64,000 bases of DNA from Mycolicibacterium litorale (lineage in GTDB: Bacteria > Actinomycetota > Actinomycetes > Mycobacteriales > Mycobacteriaceae): assembly GCA_002007745.1 (NCBI GenBank), contig CP019882.1, positions 1,116,001-1,180,000 of the forward strand, given 5' to 3'. Position 1 is the first letter of the stretch, and each line of letters begins with the position of its first letter. Both the position numbers and the translations under genes were made by a program. Below the pieces are notes generated by a model. It saw only the letters and a list, made by a program, of their open reading frames with translations, ran no database searches and was not told the origin of the DNA. Shown one piece after another: positions 26,478 through 34,694 of the stretch.

Positions 26478-27019
26478 GAATCGTTTTGCTTGGACCGCCC
26501 GGCGCGGGCAAAGGTACGCAGGCGGTCAAGCTGGCGGACAAGCTCGGGGTCCCGCAGATCTCCACCGGCGATCTGTTCCGGCACAACATCAGCACCGGCA
26601 CCGAGCTGGGTCTGGAAGCCAAGAAGTACCTCGATGCCGGTGACCTGGTTCCGGCCACGTTGACCAACGCTCTGGTCGACGACCGGCTCGACGATGCCGA
26701 TGTGGCGGGCGGCTTCATCCTCGACGGATTTCCCCGTTCGGTGGAGCAGGCCGAGGCGCTCAAGCAGATGCTGGCCAAGCGCAACCTCGGGCTGGACGCG
26801 GTCCTCGAGTTCCGGGTGCCCGAGGACGAGTTGGTCGAGCGGCTCAAGGGGCGCGGCCGCGCCGACGACACCGAGGACGTCATCCGCAACCGGTTCAAGG
26901 TCTATCGCGACGAGACCGCGCCGCTGCTGGACTACTACCAGGACGAACTGAAGACCGTCGACGCCGTCGGCAGTCTTGACGAGGTGTTCGCCCGGGCGCT
27001 GCACGCACTCGGACGCTGA
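26474..27019 (+). CDS. adk: Adenylate kinase
   Basis: 181 residues, the short-lid form of adenylate kinase, which interconverts ATP + AMP and 2 ADP. The P-loop is GPPGAGKGT (residues 7-15). The AMP-binding region has STGDLFR, and the signature is [10 protein letters not shown]. The lid is the short [14 protein letters not shown] form without zinc cysteines. GTG start 26474 overlaps the secY stop (GTGA). map follows four bases after its stop. Confidence 0.98.
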   Translation: MRIVLLGPPGAGKGTQAVKLADKLGVPQISTGDLFRHNISTGTELGLEAKKYLDAGDLVPATLTNALVDDRLDDADVAGGFILDGFPRSVEQAEALKQMLAKRNLGLDAVLEFRVPEDELVERLKGRGRADDTEDVIRNRFKVYRDETAPLLDYYQDELKTVDAVGSLDEVFARALHALGR

Positions 27020-27023
27020 TCGG

Positions 27024-27821
27024 ATGGTCTCGCTGCCCGGACTGCGCAATCGCAAAACCGTTCCCGCCCGCACCCCGGGGGAGCTGGATGCGATGGCCGC
27101 CGCCGGAGCGGTGGTGGCCGCTGCCCTGCGCGCGGTCCGGGAGGCCGCCGGTCCGGGGGTGTCCACCAAGGACCTCGACGACGTCGCCGAAACGGTGATC
27201 CGGGAAGCGGGCGGCATCCCCTCGTTCCTCGGCTACCACGGCTATCCGGCGAGCATCTGCTCGTCGGTCAACGACCGCGTGGTCCATGGCATCCCGACGG
27301 CCGATGAGGTGCTGGCGGCCGGGGACCTGGTGTCGATCGACTGCGGCGCGATCATCGACGGCTGGCACGGCGACGCCGCGGTGACTTTCGGGATCGGTGC
27401 GTTGATCGACGCCGACGAGGCGCTGTCGGCGGCGACGAAGCAGTCGATGGAAGCCGGTATCGCGGCGATGATCCCCGGTAACCGGCTCACTGACGTCTCG
27501 CATGCGATCGAGACCGGCACCCACGCCGCCGAGCGGGCCTTCGGCCGCCGCTTCGGCATCGTCGCCGGCTACGGCGGACACGGCATCGGCCGGCAGATGC
27601 ACATGGACCCGTTCCTGCCCAATGAGGGGCAGCCCGGCCGCGGCCCGCACCTGGTCGCTGGTTCGGTGCTGGCCATCGAACCCATGCTGACCTTGGGCAC
27701 CACCAAGACCCGGGTGTTGGCCGACGAGTGGACGGTGGTGACCACGGACGGGTCGCGCGCCGCGCACTGGGAGCACACCGTCGCGGTGACCGACGACGGT
27801 CCGCGCATCCTCACTGTCTAG
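27024..27821 (+). CDS. map: Type I methionine aminopeptidase
   Basis: 265 residues. It removes the initiator methionine. The five metal ligands are D106 (DCG), D117 (HGDAAV), H186 (GGHGIG), E219 (AIEP) and E250 (HWEHT), and H88 (NDRVVHGIP) is the expected catalytic histidine. It is the secY-adk-linked copy (mapA in M. tuberculosis, without the longer N-terminal extension of the second mycobacterial enzyme). It closes the secY-adk-map run. Confidence 0.97.
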   Translation: MVSLPGLRNRKTVPARTPGELDAMAAAGAVVAAALRAVREAAGPGVSTKDLDDVAETVIREAGGIPSFLGYHGYPASICSSVNDRVVHGIPTADEVLAAGDLVSIDCGAIIDGWHGDAAVTFGIGALIDADEALSAATKQSMEAGIAAMIPGNRLTDVSHAIETGTHAAERAFGRRFGIVAGYGGHGIGRQMHMDPFLPNEGQPGRGPHLVAGSVLAIEPMLTLGTTKTRVLADEWTVVTTDGSRAAHWEHTVAVTDDGPRILTV

Positions 27822-27854
27822 GGCTCGCTAGCTCCGCCGCGGTGGACGCACACT

Positions 27855-27882
27855 TGAACCAGACACTTACCGGTCTCGTGTC
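27855..27882 (+). promoter_or_regulatory. SigL-type ECF promoter
   Basis: TGAACC at 27855-27860 and CGTGTC at 27877-27882, 16 bases apart, directly upstream of sigL. M. tuberculosis SigL is known to control its own operon from promoters of this type, so autoregulation is likely. A GGAGGTGG (27890-27897) ribosome site follows just before the start codon. Confidence 0.75.
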
Positions 27883-27900
27883 TCTCACCGGAGGTGGACG

Positions 27901-28416
27901 ATGGACGACGCGGAGGCGGCGTTGGTGCGGGTGCTCTACCACGAGCACGCAGCGGCACTGTGGCGGTACGCCCTGCGGTTGACGGGGGATCGGGCCCGGG
28001 CCGAGGACGTGGTGCAGGAGACCTTGTTGCGCGCGTGGCAACACCCCGAAGTGGCCGCCGACGCGGAGCGGTCCGCACGGGCCTGGCTGTTCACCGTCGC
28101 CCGGAACATGATCATCGACGAGCGGCGCAGCGCGCGGTTCCGCAAGGAGACCGACTCGCTGGACGCCGAGGGGGCACCGGAACACGCCGGCCCCGATGAG
28201 GTGAATGCCGCGCTGGATCGGCTACTCCTGGGCGACGCGCTGGCGCAGCTGTCGCCCGATCACCGGGCGGTGGTCCGGCGCTCCTACTATCTGGGCTGGA
28301 CCACGGCGCAGATCGCCGCCGATCTGCAGATCGCGGAGGGCACGGTGAAGTCGAGGCTGCACTACGCGGTCCGCGCGCTTCGCCTGACGTTGCAGGAGAT
28401 GGGGGTGACCCGATGA
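27901..28416 (+). CDS. sigL: ECF RNA polymerase sigma factor SigL
   Basis: 171 residues. Region 2 (roughly 10-80) has the DRARAEDVVQETLLRAWQH segment and ARAWLFTVARNMIIDERR. Region 4 (about 110-165) has LSPDHRAVVRRSYYLGWTTAQIAADLQIAEGTVKSRLHYAVRAL. Gene order after secY-adk-map identifies it as SigL, which in M. tuberculosis controls cell-envelope and exported-protein genes, and whose anti-sigma factor RslA is released by oxidation or metal loss. The stop overlaps the next start (ATGA), so sigma and anti-sigma are coupled. Confidence 0.95.
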   Translation: MDDAEAALVRVLYHEHAAALWRYALRLTGDRARAEDVVQETLLRAWQHPEVAADAERSARAWLFTVARNMIIDERRSARFRKETDSLDAEGAPEHAGPDEVNAALDRLLLGDALAQLSPDHRAVVRRSYYLGWTTAQIAADLQIAEGTVKSRLHYAVRALRLTLQEMGVTR

Positions 28417-29119
28417 CCGATCCGTATTCGACGTGGGACGCCGCCTATGTCCTGGGGTCGCTGTCGAGCAATGAGCGCCGCGAGTACGAGGATCACCTCC
28501 GGTCGTGCGTGGCGTGCCGGTCGGCGGTCGGTGAGCTCAGCGGCATGCCGGCACTGCTGGCCATGCTGAGCCCCGAGGAGATGGCCGCGATCGACGACGA
28601 GGGCCTGGAGCCACCGCCGCCGCTGCGGCCGCAACTCCTCGACGACGTGCTGCGCGAGGTCCGGTTGCGTCGCCGGCGGGACGTTGGCTGACCTGGACGG
28701 TGGCCGGCGCGGCCGCCGCGGTGCTGGCGGTCGGCGTGCTGCTCGCCGTCAAGCCGGCTCCTTTCGGTGCACCGGCGCCGCCGCCGCAGGCGTCCGCGGC
28801 CCAGGTCAGCATGACGCCGATGATGCCGTCGTCGTTCGAGGCGACGGTGCAGGTGACGCAGATGGGCTGGGGTACGCACGTGTCGATGACATGCACTTAC
28901 CACCAGGACCGGATCGGTACCGGGGCCGACGGGGGCAACAAGCTGGCGATGTACGCCGTCGGCCGCGACGGCAGCCGGGTGCAGCTGGCCACCTGGATGG
29001 CGCACGACGGGGCGACGGCGTCGCCGACCGGAAGCACCTCGATGCCGATGGAGAAGATCGCCGCCGTACAGGTGGTGTCGGCCGATACCGGAGACGTGCT
29101 GCTGCAGCGCAGCCTGTAG
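28413..29119 (+). pseudogene. rslA: Zinc-binding anti-sigma factor RslA, apparent frameshift at 28678-28680
   Basis: The N-terminal part has the zinc anti-sigma signature H28-x3-C32-x2-C35 (HLRSCVAC), which binds SigL in the reduced state. The first frame stops at 28691 after 92 residues, before any membrane segment. From 28679 the other frame reads GRWLTWTVAGAAAAVLAVGVLLAV (a membrane helix) followed by an extracytoplasmic domain ending at 29119, giving together the normal length of about 235 residues. Adding one G at the GGG run 28678-28680 joins the two parts. If the break is real, a soluble, membrane-detached anti-sigma fragment would be made; base-calling error is more likely. Confidence 0.85.
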
Positions 29120-29135
29120 CCGGCCGCGATGCGGT

Positions 29136-29657
29136 ATGAATGTGCGGATGCCCGATTCAGCTGCGCCGGACAAGCCGGACCCGATCGCCGCGGCGCGCCG
29201 GAACTGGGAGCGCTCCGGGTGGGGTGACGTCGCCGACGGCATGGTGGCGGTGACCTCGGTGATGCGGGCCCATCAGATCTTGTTGGCCCGAGTGGAGAAC
29301 GCGCTGCGGCCCTACGATCTGAGTTTCTCGCGCTTCGAGCTGCTGCGGCTGCTGGCGTTCAGTCGCACTGGGGCGCTGCCGATCACCAAGGCCTCCGACC
29401 GGCTGCAGGTGCACGTCACCAGCGTCACCCACGCCATCCGGCGGCTGGAGGCCGACGGTCTGGTCAAGCGGGTCCCGCACCCCACCGACGGGCGTACCAC
29501 GCTGGTGCAGATCACCGAGTTGGGCCGCTCGACGGTGGAGGATGCCACTGCCACGCTGAACCAGCAGGTGTTCGCCGACATCGGGATCTCCGAGGCGCAG
29601 GCCCGGGCGTTGGTGTCGTCGATCGAGACGCTGCGCCACCACGCCGGCGATTTCTAG
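29136..29657 (+). CDS. MarR-family transcriptional regulator (Rv0737-like)
   Basis: 173 residues with a MarR winged helix-turn-helix: SFSRFELLRLLAFS, then KASDRLQVHVTSVTHAIRRLEADGLVKRVPHPTDGRTTLVQIT as the recognition helix and wing. It follows the sigL-rslA pair as in M. tuberculosis (Rv0737). Start ATG 29136 or ATG 29148; the difference is four residues. No ligand is known. The gene is convergent with the oxygenase gene that starts the next block. Confidence 0.87.
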   Translation: MNVRMPDSAAPDKPDPIAAARRNWERSGWGDVADGMVAVTSVMRAHQILLARVENALRPYDLSFSRFELLRLLAFSRTGALPITKASDRLQVHVTSVTHAIRRLEADGLVKRVPHPTDGRTTLVQITELGRSTVEDATATLNQQVFADIGISEAQARALVSSIETLRHHAGDF

Positions 29658-29660
29658 GCG

Positions 29661-30713
29661 TCAGCGGCTGGCCAGGCGGGCGGCCTCCCGCTGGGCATCG
29701 GCGACCGGGATCTGGCTGCGCGACCCGGCGAGCTTGGCGCGCAGGTGTTCCCCGACGGTCACCGGTTCGTAGAGGGCCGGCGATGTGGCGTCGACGCAGG
29801 TGGGCAGCGGGGCGATGACGGCGTCGACGTTGCCGTCGTGGAAGAACGCCGCGGAGCGGCGGGGCACCAGCACGCCGTCGACGATCGGTGCGGCGACGCG
29901 GTGCATGGTGGAGATCCACTGGTCGTTGGTCCAGCGCGCCAGTGCGTCGCCGAGGTTGACCAGAAGCGCACCCGGTGCCGGCTGGACCGGATGCCAGAAC
30001 CCTTCGCTGCCAAGCACTTGCAGGCCGGGGACCTGGTCGGCCCACAGCACGGTGACGATGCCGTAGTCGGTGTGTGCGCCCATGCCCAGCTGGTCGGGCT
30101 CAATGGCCAGGTCCGCGGACGGCAACCGGTAGTTGACCATGCGCAGGGTGTCGATGGAGTGGGTGGTGAATCCGCTCAGGCCGTCGTCGCCGACGCCGAG
30201 TGCGCGCCCGAAGGCGCGCACCAGCGTGCGGGCCACCCCGCCGGCGGCGTCGAACCAGGCCTGTACGGCGGCGGCGAAGCCGGGGACCTCGGCTGGCCAG
30301 ATGTTGTCCGGGTAATCCTCCTGGGGCAGAGCCACATCGGGGAAGTCACGGGCCTGGCTGCCGACGTTGAACGACTCGAACAGGTCGGCGGGGGTGATCA
30401 GGCCCAGGCTGGTGGCCAGCGCCTCGGATTTGGGCGGGCTGTAGCCGCGGTTGACCGCGGGCGGGCAGCGGTAGGCCAGCTTGGTGGCGGGGTCGAGGGC
30501 GAAGAACGCATCGGTGGCCGCGGTGAACGCCGCCAGGGTGCCCGCACTGATGCCGTGCCCGGTGATCTGCATGAAGCCCACGGTCCTTGCCGCCTGGTCG
30601 ATTTCGGCGGCGACGGCGTCCCGGTCGCGCTCCGTGGCGCCGGTGTCGCGGTAGGCGGTGATGTCGATGGTGGGGATGTGGAGCTTGCCGTCGGTGGTTC
30701 TGGCGCTCGCCAT
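29661..30713 (-). CDS. 2-oxoglutarate/Fe(II) oxygenase, isopenicillin-N-synthase family (copy 1)
   Basis: 350 residues with the DIOX_N domain (about 12-130) and the double-stranded beta-helix 2OG-Fe(II) domain. Iron ligands are H214-x-D216 (HTDYG) and H271 (MHRV). The R285-x-S287 motif that binds the 2-oxoglutarate carboxylate is present. The family hydroxylates small molecules; thymine-7-hydroxylase and plant hormone oxygenases belong here. Start ATG 30713 gives MASARTTDGKLHIPTID; an upstream extension overlaps the next gene. It is 17 bases downstream of copy 2 and shares a transcript with it and the NCS1 permease. Confidence 0.87.
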   Translation of the reverse strand: MASARTTDGKLHIPTIDITAYRDTGATERDRDAVAAEIDQAARTVGFMQITGHGISAGTLAAFTAATDAFFALDPATKLAYRCPPAVNRGYSPPKSEALATSLGLITPADLFESFNVGSQARDFPDVALPQEDYPDNIWPAEVPGFAAAVQAWFDAAGGVARTLVRAFGRALGVGDDGLSGFTTHSIDTLRMVNYRLPSADLAIEPDQLGMGAHTDYGIVTVLWADQVPGLQVLGSEGFWHPVQPAPGALLVNLGDALARWTNDQWISTMHRVAAPIVDGVLVPRRSAAFFHDGNVDAVIAPLPTCVDATSPALYEPVTVGEHLRAKLAGSRSQIPVADAQREAARLASR

Positions 30714-30730
30714 AGGTGGTGTCCTTCTGT

Positions 30731-31687
30731 TCAGGCGACGGTTGCCGCGGCGCCGCGTTCGAGTAGGTAGTCCGCCGAGCGGACCGGTGGATAGTCGGCG
30801 TGGCCGACTCCCGGGATGGGTTCGACGATGGTGTCGACGTCGGTCTCGCAAAACATGATCAGTGACACCAGCTCCTCGTCGGGGTCCGCGTCCTGGGGTG
30901 GCAGTACCCGGTGGCGGGTGGAGCGCCAGCGATCTCCGGTCCAGCGGGCCAGCAGGTCGCCGATGTTGATGGTCAGCGCCCCGTCGATATAGGGGGCGGA
31001 CTCCCAGGTGCCGTCGGCCAATTGCACTTCCAGACCGCCGTAACCGGGCTGACGGTCGAGCAGGGTGAGGATTCCCCAGTCGGTGTGCGGGGCGATCCGG
31101 TACTGGCCGGGCGCCGGCGTTCCGGTCGCGGTCAGCGGCGGGTAGCGGTTGATGTTGAAGGTGTGCGGCGAGGACAGCGAGCGGGTCACGAACCAGTCGG
31201 TGGGCAGTCCGAGCGCCGCGGCGCAGATGCGCAGCAGGTCCAGGTAGAGCTCATGCATGTCGGCTGCGTAACGCTCGCAGAGTGGTTGCAGCTCAGGAAC
31301 TTCGGCGGGCCAGACATTCTCGGCAAACCACTCCCGGTCCACGGTGGGGTTGCCGGTCTGCAGTGGCCGGCCCAGGGTGTAGCTCTCCTTGAGGTCGGCC
31401 GGGGTGTCGTCGGTGGACTCGCCGTAGAAGCTGTTGGTCTCCCGGCCCTGTCCCACCCAACCGCGGCCGTAGACCGGCGCTGCGTAGCGGGCCTTGGTCT
31501 CGGGGGCCAGGGCGAAGAATCGCCGTGCGGCGGCGCGGATGTCGTCACCCAGCGTGGGGTCGACGCCGTGTCCGGTCACCATCATGAACCCGGAGGTTCG
31601 TAGGGCATCGTCGACCTGGTGGGCCAGCGGTGGCAGGGCAGCGTCCGAACCGGTCCGCCACGGGTGGATGTCAATGAGCGGAATCAT
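30731..31687 (-). CDS. 2-oxoglutarate/Fe(II) oxygenase-like protein, isopenicillin-N-synthase family (copy 2)
   Basis: 318 residues, same fold as copy 1: MIPLIDIHPW start, SGFMMVTGHGV, iron ligands H201-x-D203 (HTDWG) and H259 (RHRV). At the position of the Arg-x-Ser motif it reads L273-V-S275, so the arginine that holds the co-substrate carboxylate is missing. That suggests a different co-substrate mode or an altered partner role. It is separated by two bases from the permease stop and 17 bases from copy 1, so all three are probably cotranscribed. Confidence 0.85.
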   Translation of the reverse strand: MIPLIDIHPWRTGSDAALPPLAHQVDDALRTSGFMMVTGHGVDPTLGDDIRAAARRFFALAPETKARYAAPVYGRGWVGQGRETNSFYGESTDDTPADLKESYTLGRPLQTGNPTVDREWFAENVWPAEVPELQPLCERYAADMHELYLDLLRICAAALGLPTDWFVTRSLSSPHTFNINRYPPLTATGTPAPGQYRIAPHTDWGILTLLDRQPGYGGLEVQLADGTWESAPYIDGALTINIGDLLARWTGDRWRSTRHRVLPPQDADPDEELVSLIMFCETDVDTIVEPIPGVGHADYPPVRSADYLLERGAAATVA

Positions 31688-31689
31688 CG

Positions 31690-33092
31690 TCAGATCTCCT
31701 TGGTGCTCAGGGGGATACGTCGGGACAGCAGGAAGTAGGTGAGGGCACCGATGAGCAGGCCGGCGGGAGCGCTGAGGTCGAGGCCGCCGGTCGCGGCGGC
31801 CAGTGGGCCGACGAAGGGGTGGTGTTCAACCAGAGCAGTGCGGCGATCATGCCGGCGGCCTGGGCGGTCAGGCCGCGGTAGCTGAAGCCCGGTCCGCCGC
31901 CGGTGAGCAGCCGCGGTTCGTAGTGTCCGCGGCGCAGCAGGTAGTCGACGATGAAGATGCCGGCCCAGGGGGCGAACCAGACGATCATGAACAGCAGGAA
32001 GTTGCCGAGGAAGGCGTTGAACGACCCGGACAGCACCACCAGCAGTCCGACCGCCGCGCAGATCACGCCGTCGATGGCCACCGCCTGCCAGCGGCCGACC
32101 CGGATTCCCATGGCCTGCAACGTGACTCCGGAGGAGTACAGGTCGACGGCGTTCACGGTGATCATCTGGACGACGACGAAGACCAGGTAGGGCACCACGA
32201 ACCAGGCGGGGTACCCGCTGGTGAGTCCGCCGATCGGGTCGGTGGCGGCGGGGATCACCAGGGCCACGGCCACTCCGAGCAGCATCAGCACACTCTGCGG
32301 TAGCGCGCCGCCGATGAACACCCAACCGACGAGCGCCTTCTTGGAGACGGTCGGGGGCAGGTAGCGGGAGTAGTCCGCGGCGTTGGGGCACCAGCCCAGC
32401 CCGGAGCCGCTGGCCGCCAACGCCACCCCGCCCAGGAAGACCGCCAGGCTGCCGGGGGCGACGGTGGTGACCTCCAGCCGGCTCGCGGTCAGCCAGGCCA
32501 ACACCAGGAAGAGCGCGGTGAACGGGATGATCAGGCTGCGAAGCACTTTCGTGATGGCCCGGTGGCCGAGGATCGGCAGCAGGCTCTGCGCGACGGCCAG
32601 CACCAGCACCACCGCGACGGTGCCGGAGGTGCCCAGGGTGACCCCGGCGAGCCCGAACAGCGCGATGGCCGCCAGCGACATCAGGGCCAGGTCGAGGACT
32701 TCGTAGCCGATCTGCATCACCCAGTTGAAGAGGGCCAGAAGGCGATTGCCGTGGTGGCCATAGGCCGCCCGGTTGATGGTGAAGGTGGTGGTGCCCGCGG
32801 CGGGCCCGGCCAGGCTGCACAGGCCGGTCAGCACCCAGGTCAGGTTGCCCAGCAGGATCGCCAGCACGCACTGCCACCAATTGAGCCCGAACACCACCAG
32901 CAGCGCGCCGTACACCACCACCTGGACGTTGAGCACCAAGCCGCTCCACATCATCCCGATCTGCCGGGCGGTGCCGTGCCGCTCGCCGTGGTCGATGAGG
33001 TCGATGCCGTGCTTCTCGATCAGTGGCTGACTGATCGGTGTTATCGGAGGTTCGGTCTGCCCGGCCGGGGCGACGGTGGCATCTGCGGTCAT
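31690..33092 (-). pseudogene. NCS1-family nucleobase/heterocycle permease, apparent frameshift at 31816-31819
   Basis: About 467 residues when reconstructed, 12 membrane helices. The family (nucleobase:cation symporter-1, cytosine/purine/hydantoin/thiamine permeases) is recognised by LNVQVVVYGALL, LAGPAAGTTTFTINRAAYG, and SGLGWCPNAADYSRYLP. Read from the ATG at 33092 the frame is good to about residue 424 (LWLNTTP) and then degenerates. The other frame supplies the expected FVGPLAAATGGLDLSAPAGLLIG end to the stop at 31690. One missing base at the GGGG run 31816-31819 (CCCC on the coding strand) explains this. It is divergent from the XRE-cupin regulator. Confidence 0.83.
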
Positions 33093-33172
33093 AATTGAGG
33101 TCTCCCTGGCGCTGCGTGTAGTGAGGAGGACGGCCATCCGCAACAGTGCGATAGCTGTGAGCAATCACTTTG

Positions 33173-33200
33173 AGCGTTCTGAATGTCATCAGCGTTCAGA
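33173..33200. promoter_or_regulatory. Repeated AGCGTTC operator candidate between permease and XRE-cupin regulator
   Basis: AGCGTTC occurs at 33173-33179 and again at 33191-33197, 18 bases apart (nearly two helical turns). Within the pair, TCTGAA (33178-33183) and TTCAGA (33195-33200) form an inverted repeat. The site is centred in the 131-base divergent region, so the XRE-cupin protein is the likely ligand. Confidence 0.5.
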
Positions 33201-33223
33201 TTGGGTTACTGGGGTGTTACTGC

Positions 33224-33802
33224 ATGGACGATGACGACCGCACCCTGAACGCCCTCATCGGGGAGACCGTGCGGACCATGCGTGAGAAGTCCGGCTTATC
33301 GATGCGGGAACTCGCCCGCCGCGCCGGGGTCAGCCAGCCGTTTCTGAGTCAGATCGAGCGTGGGGTCAGCGCGCCGTCGATGGTGACCATCTACCGGCTG
33401 GCCGATGCTCTCGACATCCTGCCGGGCGCGTTGTTGCCGTCGCTGACGCCCAGCCGAGTCACCGTGGTCCGCGCCGACGAAGGGCGGTCGATACCGGTGG
33501 CCAACCGCGATGACGCGGCGGTGGGCCGGGCGATCCTGATGCAGCCCGCCAACCCGCTGGAGGTCATCGAGTACCGGATCACTGCGGGCCAGTATGTCGA
33601 GGAATGGTTCTCCTCACCCGGGGAGCTCGGTCTCTATCTCGTCAGCGGAATGCTCGACGTCGACGTCGAAGGCCACCCGAGCGAGCGGCTGGCAAGCGGT
33701 GACTTCATCGCTCACCCCGCCTCGATCCGTCACCGCTGGCGATTGGTCGACGACGAGCCGGCCCACGTGGTGATGGTGATCGCGCACCCGGAGCAAGGCT
33801 GA
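33224..33802 (+). CDS. XRE-family regulator with C-terminal cupin domain
   Basis: 192 residues. The N-terminal helix-turn-helix (about residues 8-65) reads IGETVRTMREKSGLSMRELARRAGVSQPFLSQIERG; the C-terminal half is a cupin barrel (about 100-188) that probably senses the pathway substrate. Such HipB-cupin regulators usually control the adjacent catabolic or transport genes. It is divergent from the NCS1 permease and two oxygenases. ATG 33224 is chosen since earlier in-frame codons would add a leader lying over the operator repeats. Confidence 0.88.
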   Translation: MDDDDRTLNALIGETVRTMREKSGLSMRELARRAGVSQPFLSQIERGVSAPSMVTIYRLADALDILPGALLPSLTPSRVTVVRADEGRSIPVANRDDAAVGRAILMQPANPLEVIEYRITAGQYVEEWFSSPGELGLYLVSGMLDVDVEGHPSERLASGDFIAHPASIRHRWRLVDDEPAHVVMVIAHPEQG

Positions 33803-33807
33803 GCTGG

Positions 33808-34677
33808 TCAGCGCAGCGTTTCGATGACCGCGCTGAAGTCCAGGTCGCCGTGTTCTTCGGCGAACGTGCGGTAGATCTCGGCGGCGTGGGTGCCCAGCGG
33901 AGCGGTGGCGCCTGCCGAGGACACCGCGTCCATCGCCAAGCCGAGGTCCTTGTTCATCAGGGCGGTCGCGAAGCCGGGCTTGAACTCGCTGTTGGCCGGC
34001 GACGTCGGAACCGGGCCCGGCACCGGGCAATTGGTGTGCACCGCCCAGCAGTTGCCGGTGGCGCCGGTGATCACGTCGAACAGCGACTGCGCCGACAGGC
34101 CCAGCTTCTCGGCCAGGACGAACGCCTCGCCGACCGCGATCTGCTGCACCGCGAGCACCATGTTGTTGCACAGTTTCGCGGCCTGGCCGGCGCCGGAGGA
34201 TCCGCAGTGGATCACCTTGGCGGCCATCGGGTCCAGCACCGGGCGGGCTTTCTCCAGTGCGCCCGCCTCGCCACCGACCATGAACGCCAGGGTGCCGGCG
34301 GTCGCGCCCTTGATACCCCCGGAGACCGGGGCGTCGAGCTGGTGCATTCCGGCGGCGACGGCCTGGGTGTTGACCTCGCGGGCGTCATCCACCGAGATGG
34401 TGGAGGTGTCGATGAACAGGGTGCCCGCGGTCGCAGCCGGAAGTGCTTCGGCGTAGCAGGCTTTCACGATCGCGCCGTTGGGCAGCGAGGTGATAACGAC
34501 CTCGGCCCCGGTCACCGCGGCGGCGCCGGAGTCGAACACCGTCGCGCCCTTGTCTTCGGCCGCCTCGCGCAGGGCGGGCACCGGGTCGAAGCCGCGCACG
34601 GTGTGGCCGGCGTTGACCAGGTTGGCCGCCATCGGGCCGCCCATGTGGCCCAGCCCCAGGAACGCGATCGTCGTCAT
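33808..34677 (-). CDS. mmsB: 3-hydroxyisobutyrate dehydrogenase
   Basis: 289 residues. It oxidises 3-hydroxyisobutyrate to methylmalonate semialdehyde in valine degradation. The NAD-binding motif is FLGLGHMGGPMAANL at the N-terminus. The substrate signature is DAPVSGG-x3-A-x-AGTLAFMVGG, and the catalytic lysine region is GSSGAGQAAKLCNNM. It is the third gene of the mmsA-acyl-CoA dehydrogenase-mmsB operon, equivalent to Rv0751c. Start at 34677 is 17 bases after the stop of the preceding gene. Confidence 0.93.
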   Translation of the reverse strand: MTTIAFLGLGHMGGPMAANLVNAGHTVRGFDPVPALREAAEDKGATVFDSGAAAVTGAEVVITSLPNGAIVKACYAEALPAATAGTLFIDTSTISVDDAREVNTQAVAAGMHQLDAPVSGGIKGATAGTLAFMVGGEAGALEKARPVLDPMAAKVIHCGSSGAGQAAKLCNNMVLAVQQIAVGEAFVLAEKLGLSAQSLFDVITGATGNCWAVHTNCPVPGPVPTSPANSEFKPGFATALMNKDLGLAMDAVSSAGATAPLGTHAAEIYRTFAEEHGDLDFSAVIETLR

Positions 34678-34694
34678 GTGCAGGCTCCTTTGCC

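Noticed and set aside
28700..29119. A separate small membrane protein gene after rslA
   Set aside because: It is the membrane and extracytoplasmic half of RslA in the shifted frame, joined across the GGG run at 28678.
31707..31815. Apparent Pro/Ser-rich C-terminal end of the NCS1 permease
   Set aside because: Out-of-frame reading after the GGGG run; the alternative frame supplies the last membrane helix.
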